A stretch of 40,314 nt of DNA from a bacterium. Its GTDB lineage: Bacteria; Lernaellota; Lernaellaia; JACKCT01. Below are positions 17,316 through 26,774 of the stretch, in pieces. A model generated the notes under the pieces. That model was not told where the DNA came from. It saw only the letters and a program-made list of their open reading frames with translations, and ran no database searches. The first letter of the stretch is position 1, and each line of letters starts with the position of its first letter. The DNA lies in assembly GCA_019912885.1 (NCBI GenBank), contig JAIOHV010000008.1:1-40314 (forward strand), in the 5' to 3' direction. Position numbers and translations under genes: made by a program.

Positions 17316-17456
17316 ACCGGCCTGATTCGCGGCGATGCAGCGAAACGATTAACTGGACGATCGCGATCGAAATATCCGATTTCATGATCACGGTGCCGAT
17401 GAGCCCATCGTTCGTTATGTATATCATTGGCGGGGTCATCCGGGTTTTCTACATTT
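17316..17456 (-). pseudogene. Possible upstream part of the frameshifted gene ending at 17082
   Basis: In a frame offset by one from the downstream ORF, this stretch reads VENPDDPANDIHNERWAHRH, then RDHEIGYFDRDRPVNRF, without stops. A single-base change near 17339-17343 would join it to RCIAANQAGMGEDPSRK in the downstream ORF. It ends upstream at the 65-bp tandem repeat. This rests only on reading-frame appearance. Confidence 0.3.
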
Positions 17457-17460
17457 GTGT

Positions 17461-17585
17461 AAAATAGGGGACAGTCACCTATTTTTTCCCTCGAATCGAA
17501 GGAAAAGGCGCGACATGACCGAGGTAAAATACGGGACAGTCACCTATTTTTTCCCTCGAATCGAAGGAAAAGGCGCGACATGACC
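17461..17585. repeat. 65-bp tandem repeat with GGGACAGTCACCTATTTT motif
   Basis: Two 60-bp copies (17461-17520 and 17526-17585) differ by one base and are separated by GAGGT. Each contains GGGACAGTCACCTATTTTTT and an imperfect hairpin TTTTCCCTCGA/TCGAAGGAAAA. From memory, the GACAGTCACCTATTTT sequence resembles repeats linked to REP-associated tyrosine transposases in other genomes; no such transposase is present here. Confidence 0.9.
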
Positions 17586-17992
17586 GTGGCGCGTTGTCGG
17601 TTCGTAACGCGTTTCACGAACGCACCTCTCCGGCGCTTGCCAGGGTGTCGCCATCTGCTTGAGGTCGTGTGCGTCTCCTTCGGGTTCCACGTCCCCACGC
17701 CATCCGACGGATTGAACGGGCTGCCGTCCGTGCTGTCGTCGTTGTTCTCGCTGAACACTTCGCAGACGATCCTCAATAAGGAGCTTTCGCCGACGCACAG
17801 GCTACGACGAAGCGTGGCGTCCTGGGTATAGGGGTTGGTCGTACCCGCCTTCACGTGGATCGTCGTCACGTCCGTGATCAGCCCCGTAATCAGGCTGAAA
17901 ACGCCCGTGAACGTCTGCTTCGCGGTGGCCCAGCTTAAGCCATCGCCCGTGTCGTCCGGCCGGTCCGCACTAACATAAAATTCCGTGGCCAT
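17540..17992 (-). pseudogene. Truncated N-terminus of a parallel beta-helix type surface protein
   Basis: The ORF starts at an ATG with GGAGGGG upstream and reads MATEFYVSADRPDDTGDGLS, then WATAKQTFTGVFSLITG and IHVKAGTTNPYTQDATLRRS. This matches the DUF1565/right-handed beta-helix N-terminal pattern (YYVSPxGxDxNDGLSWATA). After about residue 110 the sequence turns into Arg-rich low-complexity residues and ends inside the 65-bp repeat, whereas such proteins normally run for several hundred residues. The gene therefore appears cut off by whatever brought in the repeat. It lacks a signal peptide. Confidence 0.65.
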
Positions 17993-18448
17993 AACCCCTC
18001 CGTTTGGTTTCGGCTCCGGAGGGTTTCGGCTCCGGAGCGGTTCGGCCCCGGAGCGGTTCGGCCCCGGAGCGTCTTTAAAGAGCGTTTAATATACGTCTAT
18101 CATGACGGAAATGCCGTGTCAAGTGAAAAATATCGCGATCGGCAACAAACATCACGGCGGCCGAATGACAACGCCTTAAGGAAATAGGTTAACGCAGCGC
18201 GTCATATTCAAGGCGGACATAACATTAAGGTTCGAAATACACGTGAATTCAAGTAGATGGGTGACGATTGTTAATACTCCGACGCCGCGCCCGGAAATTC
18301 AAAACGACACGCGAGATGGCAAGGTCGGTTTGCGAGTTGAATTCGGGTGGGACGCTTGCGCTCCCGGGGCCGATCCTTCGGCTGCGCCCCAAGAGACTTT
18401 CCGCGGACCCAGGATATGTGCCGAACTGGGGCTCGGCGTTCCCAGGTA
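17993..18448. other. Non-coding gap with tandem CTCCGGAG repeats and a candidate promoter
   Basis: No gene is supported. Reading the minus strand, TTGACA (18122-18117) has no good -10 at 17 bp but has TATATT (18093-18088) at 23 bp, so the promoter call for the truncated gene is weak. The remainder (18125-18340) is AT-richer than average and featureless apart from GAATTC-containing short repeats near 18243 and 18340. Confidence 0.5.
18006..18070. repeat. Four tandem copies of a 16-17 bp palindrome-containing unit
   Basis: Units GGTTTCGGCTCCGGAG, GGTTTCGGCTCCGGAGC and two of GGTTCGGCCCCGGAGC run head to tail just upstream of the truncated gene's ribosome binding site. The first two contain the 8-bp palindrome CTCCGGAG; the last two carry the variant CCCCGGAG. 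The spacing of roughly 1.5 helical turns and the location are compatible with an operator array, or with a simple tandem expansion. Confidence 0.85.
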
Positions 18449-19825
<1,377 letters not shown>

Positions 19826-19946
19826 GAGTCCCCCTCGGCGCCTTGCGGCGCGGCGCGTAACGTCCTCGCAACATTATGCAACGATTTGATTCGAAACCGC
19901 GATGGCCATGCGGACGACCCGAGTTCGTCCGGCGAGCGCGCATAAG

Positions 19947-19982
19947 AAAACGCCCCGGCTTTTTGCGGCCGGGGCGTTTTTT
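19947..19982. terminator. Bidirectional intrinsic terminator
   Basis: The perfect stem AAAACGCCCCGGC (19947-19959) / GCCGGGGCGTTTT (19968-19980) has an A-run before and a T-run after, so it works on either strand. It lies 20 bases beyond the stop of the small Asp-tract lipoprotein (minus strand) and upstream of the activator gene, ending the former's transcript. Confidence 0.9.
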
Positions 19983-20001
19983 GGTTTCGATCAGCGGTCG
20001 A

Positions 20002-20358
<357 letters not shown>

Positions 20359-20423
20359 CCCTCCTTCGGGTGTTGATCCGCAACAAGGGCGCGGCCCGCG
20401 AAGAGTCCGCGCGATTTCGGCGC

Positions 20424-20451
20424 ATTTAACACGGGTAGCGCGAAGAATCAA
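20424..20451 (-). promoter_or_regulatory. Candidate sigma70 promoter for the small lipoprotein
   Basis: On the minus strand TTGATT (20451-20446) is followed after 16 bp by TTAAAT (20429-20424), in an otherwise GC-rich setting, about 66 bases upstream of the start codon. Confidence 0.5.
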
Positions 20452-20459
20452 CGCACGCG

Positions 20460-20652
20460 AGGGAAGAGAAGAGAGGAAAGAGGAAAGAGGTTCAAAGCAC
20501 TCGCGCGATATCCGTGGCTTGCGTCGGCTGTTGATCGATTCCTTTTTTCCGCTTGCTGGCCTTGTTGTCTTTTGGAATATCGGCTTGCCGGCACTTCAGA
20601 CTTTCAGCCTTGCAGACTTCCCGACTTTCAGACGTCCAGGCTTCCAGGCCCT
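20460..20652. repeat. Mixed repeats upstream of the small lipoprotein gene
   Basis: 20460-20491 is a purine run of GAGAGGAAAGAGG units like that at 14036-14083. 20588-20652 has six or so copies of the CTTTCAGCCTTGCAGACTTC family, also found in the atpG-atpD gap. Nothing else is seen in this gap. Confidence 0.75.
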
Positions 20653-20669
20653 CGGTCTCAATAACGCAC

Positions 20670-20695
20670 CGGCCCCGGCGCGGTCACCGGGGCCG
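20670..20695 (-). terminator. Candidate terminator of the caspase-like lipoprotein gene
   Basis: The stem CGGCCCCGG (20670-20678) / CCGGGGCCG (20687-20695) lies 20 bases past the stop at 20716. On the minus strand it is followed only by GTGCGTTATT, so the T-tract is poor. Confidence 0.45.
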
Positions 20696-20715
20696 ATGCC
20701 TCTCTCGTCAGATCG

Positions 20716-23397
20716 TTATCGGCAAGCGTCGCACGCGGTCTCGCACGCCGACGAAAGACGAACCGGGGGCGCTCCGAGCGGCGGATGGCTTCCCTGCACG
20801 TCGGTTTCGTCTCCGAAGTCGTCCTGATTGTCCGAGGGCGTTCCCGCGTTCGTCCAGGTGGCGAAGCGGATCGGCGGCAGGTTTTCCTGGAAGTCCAGAC
20901 CTTCCGCCTGCGGGATCATGAAGAACAGGAAGTTGTCGATGACGTCCACCGTCGCGTTCGTCAACTGCGGCTGGAACTCGCCGAGCACGGCATCGAACCG
21001 GAAGATGTTCCACTGCTGATTATTGAAGGCCGCGATGTACACGCGATCCGAATCGTGCGGCGGTCCTTCGCCCTCGTAGTTCTGGCCGAAAGGATCCACG
21101 TCGATGGCGAAGTAGAACTCGAAGAATCCCGGGCCGCTCAACGGCAAGATGGCCGCCATCTGCATGTACGCCACGACGTAGTCCGTGATCGTTCCGACGC
21201 CGTAAAAGAGGATGTCGAGGATCGGCAGGTCGCCCGGCGTTCCGGTTCCTTCCCAGAGGAATTCGTCATCCGGCGGGTCCTGCCACGACTCGTCAAGCGT
21301 TTCGCAGACGCAGTTGCAATCCGAGCCGTTGTGACGCTGCGGATCGGATCGGCCGCCGCCGTAGCGCTCCTCCGCCCACTTCATCGCCTCCTCGGGCGAC
21401 ACCGTGCCGTCGCCGTCACCATTGGGCGGATTGTCGGCCTGGTTGTCCTTGAACGCGTCCCAGAACGCGTTGGACACGTAGCTGCCGTCGCCGTTTCGCT
21501 GGCCGTAAGACGACTTGTCCTTGGAGGCCGAGGTCAGGATGTTCACGCCGGGGATCGCCATCGAGTCGTCACCCTCCGTGAAATTGCCGGAATGGCAGCT
21601 CTGGATGATGAGGTTCGTGTTGCAATAGCCCGGCTGCCGGCACTCGCCCGCGTAATAGTTCATCGGATTCGGGCAATGCGGATTGGCGGTGAGCAGATCG
21701 TTGATATCCTTGACTGTCACGCGGCCGTGGCCATTTTGCGCGGCGATGTAGCCGCTCGAACCGCCGTGGCCGACGATATAGAGCCAGTTTTCGTCCAGGC
21801 ACAGCCCGGCGTCGAAGAACGCCTCGATCGCCGCCTTCGCCTCGGCGGCCGTCGGCTTGTCGAGGTATTCGACGTTCTCCTCGCCGATCTTCTTGCCGAA
21901 AAACGCATTGGCCTTCTCGCCGTTACGTTTCATCCAGCCCTTGCCCGGGGCGTCGCCGAGGTTGATGACGAGCGCACGGCAAACCGTCGGTATCGGGATG
22001 TTATCGGTCGAGCAGATGTACACGCAGCCCTCGTCCACGTCTTCGGTCGGGTCGTCGCCGTCCGGGTCTTCCGGATCGGGCGGGCCGTCGTCATCGTCGT
22101 CGTCGTCCGCGTCGTCGTCGGGATCGGTATCGTCGTCGTCATCATCGTCGTCGTCGTCGCCGTACCAGGACAGGAAGTTGAAGTAGTGGTCCTCGATCTC
22201 GCCGTGGCCAAACTCGCCGGAGCCGTCCCAGCCGTCTTCGCCGAACGGATCGCCGTCCACCTCCTCGCGCGTCAGCGAGACGCGGATCCACGACTCCCAC
22301 CCGAACTTGCCGTTGGTGACCGGATACTCGACCGGGTCGGTGAGCACCCACTTCGACTCGCCGGGCGCCACGTCATCGACCGGGAAATTCTGCACGAGCC
22401 ACTCGACACCGAGGTTGTTGCGCTTCCACTCGCCGTCGCGGTTCGTGTCCACGAGGATATTGATGTAGCGCGTGGTGTCCGGCGCGTCTTCGTGCACACT
22501 GACCTTCACCAGGAAACGCACCGTCAGCTCGAAGGTCTGCGGATCGATATAGAACTGCCAGTATACCTCGTTGTCCTTGTCGTTGTTGACGAGGTTCGGA
22601 ACGCCGTCCGGATCGGCCGGATCGTCCGCGTCTTCCTCGCCGGAGACATCGTCGCCGATCCACTCCTCGTCCCACACGAGCGTGTGGCCGCCGGGGCGGT
22701 CGTTGATCGAGTTGTCCGTGTTCCACAGCGTCGGGAAATGGCCGTCGATGTCGCCAATGACGTAAGCGCCGACGTTGCCGGGATCGAGCGTGTCGTCCGG
22801 CGCGTCGCCGTAGTCGCCCTCGGGGCCGCCGAGCTTGGGCCGGGCGCCGCTCTTGGACGAGCCCGTCACATCTTCGGTGATCGGCGAGAACATGCGTACG
22901 ATTTCCACGTCCGCGACGAATAGCCCCGTGTCGTTCAGCACCGGCCACCAACGCTGATTCTCGACGTCCATCGAGCCGGTGTCGGGGTCGGTATACACGA
23001 AGCGTGCGTCGTGTTCGTAGTCCGCGAACGGCTGATCGTCGAGGAATGCAAACCAGTAGTCGCCGTCCGGCGCGTCCGTCTCGCCGTCGTAGGGTTCGAG
23101 CGTGTCGCCCGCGCCAAGCTTGCTTGCGACGGCATAGGCCACGAACGCGCCGTCATCCGGATCGCCGCTCGTGTCGAGCTGTTCGACGATGCGCGTCAAA
23201 AGCGCCTGGACATCGGGCACCTCGCCGGCGTCGTCATCGTCGTCGTCGTCATCGTCGCCGCCGAGGCTGTCGTCGTCGTCCGCGTCATCGTCGTCGCCGC
23301 GGTCATCGTCGTCGTCATCGTCACCGCATGAGCATCCGGCCGAAACGGCCAGGGCGATGCCCAAAAGAAACACCAGAAAAAACCGGAACCGTGCCAT
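20716..23397 (-). CDS. Large Asp-tract lipoprotein with GEVED-like and caspase-like peptidase domains
   Basis: An 893-residue surface-type lipoprotein. The signal ends in VSAGC (Cys22), then SCGDDDDDDDRGDDDDADDD and a second Asp run (to about residue 60). Residues about 190-290 resemble a GEVED domain (GDYGDAPDD, DGHFPTLWNTDN, DEEWIGDDVSGEEDADD). A second Asp-rich hinge lies at about 415-455. The following region has a caspase/legumain-like fold: WLYIVGHGGSSGY supplies the candidate catalytic His544 and NLIIQSCHSGNF the candidate Cys601. A perfect EF-hand-type loop sits at 659-670 (NGDGDGTVSPEE), as in some calcium-dependent clan CD peptidases. The last 200 residues look beta-rich. Presumably it is a secreted or surface Cys protease with a flexible acidic stalk. 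Substrate is unknown; orientation on the outer membrane is inferred. Confidence 0.82.
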   Translation of the reverse strand: MARFRFFLVFLLGIALAVSAGCSCGDDDDDDDRGDDDDADDDDSLGGDDDDDDDDDAGEVPDVQALLTRIVEQLDTSGDPDDGAFVAYAVASKLGAGDTLEPYDGETDAPDGDYWFAFLDDQPFADYEHDARFVYTDPDTGSMDVENQRWWPVLNDTGLFVADVEIVRMFSPITEDVTGSSKSGARPKLGGPEGDYGDAPDDTLDPGNVGAYVIGDIDGHFPTLWNTDNSINDRPGGHTLVWDEEWIGDDVSGEEDADDPADPDGVPNLVNNDKDNEVYWQFYIDPQTFELTVRFLVKVSVHEDAPDTTRYINILVDTNRDGEWKRNNLGVEWLVQNFPVDDVAPGESKWVLTDPVEYPVTNGKFGWESWIRVSLTREEVDGDPFGEDGWDGSGEFGHGEIEDHYFNFLSWYGDDDDDDDDDDTDPDDDADDDDDDDGPPDPEDPDGDDPTEDVDEGCVYICSTDNIPIPTVCRALVINLGDAPGKGWMKRNGEKANAFFGKKIGEENVEYLDKPTAAEAKAAIEAFFDAGLCLDENWLYIVGHGGSSGYIAAQNGHGRVTVKDINDLLTANPHCPNPMNYYAGECRQPGYCNTNLIIQSCHSGNFTEGDDSMAIPGVNILTSASKDKSSYGQRNGDGSYVSNAFWDAFKDNQADNPPNGDGDGTVSPEEAMKWAEERYGGGRSDPQRHNGSDCNCVCETLDESWQDPPDDEFLWEGTGTPGDLPILDILFYGVGTITDYVVAYMQMAAILPLSGPGFFEFYFAIDVDPFGQNYEGEGPPHDSDRVYIAAFNNQQWNIFRFDAVLGEFQPQLTNATVDVIDNFLFFMIPQAEGLDFQENLPPIRFATWTNAGTPSDNQDDFGDETDVQGSHPPLGAPPVRLSSACETACDACR

Positions 23398-23550
23398 GGG
23401 ACCCTCCCATTCGGGGGACGGCGGCGCGACCGAAAATCACCACGGACGCGCGCCGCCCGCGTTCACCACGTATTTTAGTCGACGACGATAACACGATTTC
23501 GGAGCGACGGGGCGGATTTTTTATCGGGACGGGAGGAGAGGGACCGGTCC

Positions 23551-24306
23551 TTACGGATTGCCGAGCGCGACAAGTCCGAAAAATACCGTGTTGTTCACGA
23601 AATGCGCGGCCATACCCGGCAAAACGGAGTCGGTGCGGTCGCGCATGAGTCCGAAGAGGGCGCCAAGAAGCGTCACGAACACCAGGCCCGTTACGTTGTA
23701 CGCAAATCCGACATGCGCGTAGGCGAAAAACGCGGTCGTTATGACGATTGCGACAACCGGGCCGAACGACTTCTTGATGCCGCGGAACAGGAAGCCGCGG
23801 AACAACAATTCCTCGACGACCGGCGCGCCGACGCACACCACGGCGAACATCAGCCCGCGTGATTGCGTCAACTTGTAGGCGGTTTCGTACCACTCGCCCG
23901 TTTCGAGCCCGGCAAGCCGCACCACCGCTTCCGATACGATGGTGAAAACAATGAAGACGCCCATCCAGAAGCCGAACGCTCGCCACGACACGCGCGCAAC
24001 GCCCATGTATTCGAGCGCGCCCCATGACGTTTGCCTTCGAATGAGAAAAGAAACGATGAGAAGCAGGACGATTTGATAGAACAGATTGCCGATCCAGTGC
24101 GACGGATAAACGCCTTGCTGAAGCGAAGTTTCGAACTGCTTCAGGCTGTCGTATTCGAGGTCGGTTTCGACGAGCATTTCGCCCATGCCGATAAGCGATA
24201 TGGCGAGCGATCCGAGAAACGTCGCGACAAACCAGACGCCAATAAAAATCAGGATGGTCGATAATCCGCCGTAGCCATCGCGTTCCTGTCGATAGATCGG
24301 ACGCAC
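23551..24306 (-). CDS. CPBP-family intramembrane metalloprotease
   Basis: A 251-residue multi-pass protein of the CAAX protease/bacteriocin-processing (Abi, CPBP) family. The conserved motifs are present: EELLFRG (EExxxR, near residue 164), AFFAYAHVGF (FxxxH) and MAAHFVNNT (HxxxN). Together these supply the metal-binding Glu/His residues within the membrane. Start is GTG (24304-24306) with GGGAGG seven bases upstream. Bacterial members process peptides, regulate secretion or protect against bacteriocins; nothing nearby narrows the role. Confidence 0.92.
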   Translation of the reverse strand: MRPIYRQERDGYGGLSTILIFIGVWFVATFLGSLAISLIGMGEMLVETDLEYDSLKQFETSLQQGVYPSHWIGNLFYQIVLLLIVSFLIRRQTSWGALEYMGVARVSWRAFGFWMGVFIVFTIVSEAVVRLAGLETGEWYETAYKLTQSRGLMFAVVCVGAPVVEELLFRGFLFRGIKKSFGPVVAIVITTAFFAYAHVGFAYNVTGLVFVTLLGALFGLMRDRTDSVLPGMAAHFVNNTVFFGLVALGNP

Positions 24307-24351
24307 GCCGCGCCTCCCGGATACGAGTTTGTTTGTAATTGCGCTTTATAC

Positions 24352-24520
24352 ATGGACCAGATGGGCGATAGGAACAAGATGGACGGGATGGACTCGCGTG
24401 CTACGCACGTCCGTGCCCGTGCGTCAATACGCGTATCGCGGATGCAAAACCGACCGCGCACTTCGCCGCCCCGCCCGGCGCGGGGCGGCTTCGTTTGCGG
24501 CACTGATCGTAGCGCCCACC
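24352..24520. repeat. ATGGAC microrepeats and a GCGGGGC hairpin repeat
   Basis: 24352-24393 carries ATGGACnnn units. 24447-24518 is a variant of the GTGCGCGGTCGGC/GCCGCAAACG family with a GCCCCGC/GCGGGGC hairpin in the middle followed by CTTCGTTTGCGGC. This fills the gap between the CPBP gene and the oxidoreductase. Confidence 0.65.
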
Positions 24521-24530
24521 GCGGCGTGGA

Positions 24531-25547
24531 CTAGGGCACCAGAAGCACCTTGCCGAAGTTCTTGTGGTCCTGGATGTAGGCGTGCGCGGCGCTGGCCTCG
24601 GCGAAGCTGAACTTGCGATCGACCACGGGGCGCAGCGTGCCGTCGTCGAACAGCGGCGCCATTTCCTCGGCCATGCCGCGCAGCTTGTCGACCTCATCCC
24701 ACAGGTGGCCGAGGTTGACGCCCGACACCGTGCGGTTTTCGTTCATCAGTTTGATCGGAAAAAAGATGGGCATCGAAACGACGCCCTTGAGCGCCGAGAG
24801 GATGCTGCGCGTCTTGCCGGTCGACATGCTCGACGCGCCGAACTGAAACAAACGCCCGAGCGGCGCGAGGATCCGATAGCCCTTTTTCGCGCTTGCGCCG
24901 CCGACCGCGTCGAGCACGATATCGACGCCGCGCCCGCCGGTCCGCGTCATCACCTCGCGCTCGAAGTCCTGCGTGTGGTAGTCGATGCACTCCGCGACGC
25001 CCATCTCACGCAAGCGCTCGTGCTTGCCCACGCTGGCCGTGCCGAACACGCGCGCGCCGCGCCACTTGCAGATCTGCACCGCCGCGAGCCCCACGCCGCC
25101 GGCGGCCGCGTGCACCAGCACCGTTTCGCCCTCGCGGACGCCGCCGAGATACACGAGCATCAGCCAGGCGGTGAGATAGTTGACAGGGATCGCCGCCGCG
25201 TCGCCGGTTTTCATGTTCGCCGGTACCGGGAAAACCTGATTCGCCGGCACGACGACGCGGTCGGAATAGCCGCCAAACCGCGTCAGCGCGAAAACATGCC
25301 GCCCTTCGCGAAAGCCCTCGACGCCCTTGCCAACGGCGTCAATCTCGCCGGAGACCTCGTAGCCGACCACCGCCGGGAGTTTGGGGGCGTCCGGGTAAAG
25401 CCCGACGCGCGCCATGATGTCCGCGAAGTTGACGCCCGCGGCATCGACGCGGATGCGCACCTGCCCCTGGCCCGGGTTGGGATCGGGCGCCTCGCGAATT
25501 TCGAGCACATCGGGGTTGCCGATTCGGGGGATCCATATCTGACGCAC
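24531..25547 (-). CDS. NADPH:quinone oxidoreductase, VAT-1-like (second paralogue)
   Basis: A 338-residue medium-chain dehydrogenase/reductase of the zinc-free quinone oxidoreductase branch. It shows GVNFADIMARVGLYPDAP, LTRFGGYSDRVVVPANQVFP and the nucleotide-binding AAAGGVGLAAVQICKWRG. It also has VLDAVGGASAKKGYRILAPL and the ending FGKVLLVP. The start is GTG at 25545-25547, with AGGAG seven bases upstream; the longer upstream frame has no support. It is an out-paralogue of the gene at 638-1627. The closest named relatives are VAT-1/synaptic vesicle-type reductases, but no substrate can be inferred. Confidence 0.88.
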   Translation of the reverse strand: MRQIWIPRIGNPDVLEIREAPDPNPGQGQVRIRVDAAGVNFADIMARVGLYPDAPKLPAVVGYEVSGEIDAVGKGVEGFREGRHVFALTRFGGYSDRVVVPANQVFPVPANMKTGDAAAIPVNYLTAWLMLVYLGGVREGETVLVHAAAGGVGLAAVQICKWRGARVFGTASVGKHERLREMGVAECIDYHTQDFEREVMTRTGGRGVDIVLDAVGGASAKKGYRILAPLGRLFQFGASSMSTGKTRSILSALKGVVSMPIFFPIKLMNENRTVSGVNLGHLWDEVDKLRGMAEEMAPLFDDGTLRPVVDRKFSFAEASAAHAYIQDHKNFGKVLLVP

Positions 25548-25656
25548 GAAAAGTCTCCTGTCGAAAGTCCGCCGAGTATAGCGGAAACGGCGCGCGTTGC
25601 GATGCGAGCGCGTTCGAAACCGAAATTGGGAGTGACCGTTGCAGCCGTGTGAATGA

Positions 25657-25716
25657 CCAATCCCCTTTTCGTTGCCGGACATTCCCCATGCGCAATTTCC
25701 AATTCCCCATTGACGG
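25657..25716. repeat. CCCCATTGnnnATTCCCC microrepeat cluster
   Basis: Degenerate units such as ATTCCCCATGCGCAATTTCC and AATTCCCCATTGACG abut the stop codon of the permease gene. The family recurs, in either orientation, at 27577-27605, 30707-30745, 35659-35692 and 37284-37310. Confidence 0.6.
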
Positions 25717-25718
25717 CG

Positions 25719-26774
25719 TTAGTCCCCCGCGCTCAGGCGTTCGCGGTGGCGCATCAACAGGAACAGGAAGAACGGGCCGCCGAGCATGGCGGTCAGCACG
25801 CCGACCGGGATCTCCGCCTCGCCAAGGATCATGCGCGCGGCGATGTCGCAGAAAATCAGAAACGCGCCGCCCGCGCACATCGATGCCGGCACCACAAGAC
25901 GCATGTCGGGCCCGGTGAAAAAACGCACCGCGTGCGGAACGATCAGTCCGACAAAGCCGATCGGCCCCGCCGCGCTCACAACCGCGCCCGTCATCATCGA
26001 CGCGAAGATGAAGGTCGCCTTTTGCGTTCGGGGGACGTTCACCCCCTTGCCGTGCGCGTAGGTGGACCCGAACGAAAGCACGTTCAGGTCGGGCGAAAGC
26101 AGAAACACCGCGATCATGCCGACAAGCCACAACGGAACGACCTGGATCACGGCGCGCATGCCGACGACATCCAGGCCGCCCATCATCCACCGGATCATCT
26201 GCTGGTTTTCGGTGAAGTCCGCGAGGTAGTGGATGAACAGGATCATCGACGCGAAAAAAAAGCTCACCGTCACGCCCGCGAGCAGAAGCACGGACGTCGG
26301 AAACGCGCCGCGCCCGCGCGACAGGCCGTAGATGACGCCCATCGCGACAAGCGACCCGGCGAACGCCGCGAACGGAATCGGGGAGACGCCGAGGATCGAC
26401 ACGTCGAGCCCCAGCTTGATGGCGAATACCGCGCCGAGCGCCGCGCCGGAACTGACGCCGAGCGTGTAGGGCTCCGCGAGCGGATTGCGCAAGAGCGCCT
26501 GGAACGCCGCGCCCGCGGCCGCGAGCGCGCCGCCGCAAAGCATGGCGAGGATCGTGCGCGGCACGCGCAGCGAAAGAAGCACGGTGCGGTCCTCATTCAG
26601 CGCGGCGGGGATCGTGGCGTCGAGCGCGCGCGCGAAGTCGATCTTCACCGGGCCGACCAGCGGGCCAAGCACGGCCGCGGCGGCAAGCGCGAGCACGAAG
26701 GGCGCGAGCCTCGCCGCGAACCGCGCGGGCGAGAGCGGGCGCATGCCGGCGGAGATTTCGATTGGCCCGCTCAC
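25719..26774 (-). CDS. FecCD/BtuC-family ABC transporter permease
   Basis: A 351-residue permease with about ten hydrophobic segments, of the type that imports cobalamin, haem or ferric siderophores. Typical motifs are LRVPRTILAMLCGGALAAAG, FQALLRNPLAEPYTLGVSSG, and GPIGFVGLIVPHAVRFFTGP (the ATPase-contact loop), followed by LGEAEIPVGVLTAMLGGPFF. The start is the GTG at 26774, whose GTGA overlaps the stop of the ATPase gene upstream, so the two are translationally coupled. No periplasmic binding protein or TonB receptor is in the window, so the substrate (B12 or an iron chelate) cannot be fixed. Confidence 0.93.
   Translation of the reverse strand: MSGPIEISAGMRPLSPARFAARLAPFVLALAAAAVLGPLVGPVKIDFARALDATIPAALNEDRTVLLSLRVPRTILAMLCGGALAAAGAAFQALLRNPLAEPYTLGVSSGAALGAVFAIKLGLDVSILGVSPIPFAAFAGSLVAMGVIYGLSRGRGAFPTSVLLLAGVTVSFFFASMILFIHYLADFTENQQMIRWMMGGLDVVGMRAVIQVVPLWLVGMIAVFLLSPDLNVLSFGSTYAHGKGVNVPRTQKATFIFASMMTGAVVSAAGPIGFVGLIVPHAVRFFTGPDMRLVVPASMCAGGAFLIFCDIAARMILGEAEIPVGVLTAMLGGPFFLFLLMRHRERLSAGD

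Noticed and set aside
18088-18122. Promoter TTGACA...TATATT upstream of the truncated beta-helix gene
   Set aside because: The spacing of 23 bp is too long, and the box at 17 bp (TAGACG) is poor.
20785-22923. 712-codon plus-strand ORF opposite the caspase-like lipoprotein
   Set aside because: It is the antisense reading of a GC-rich gene with Asp/Val-coding triplets; Val/Arg-rich and featureless.
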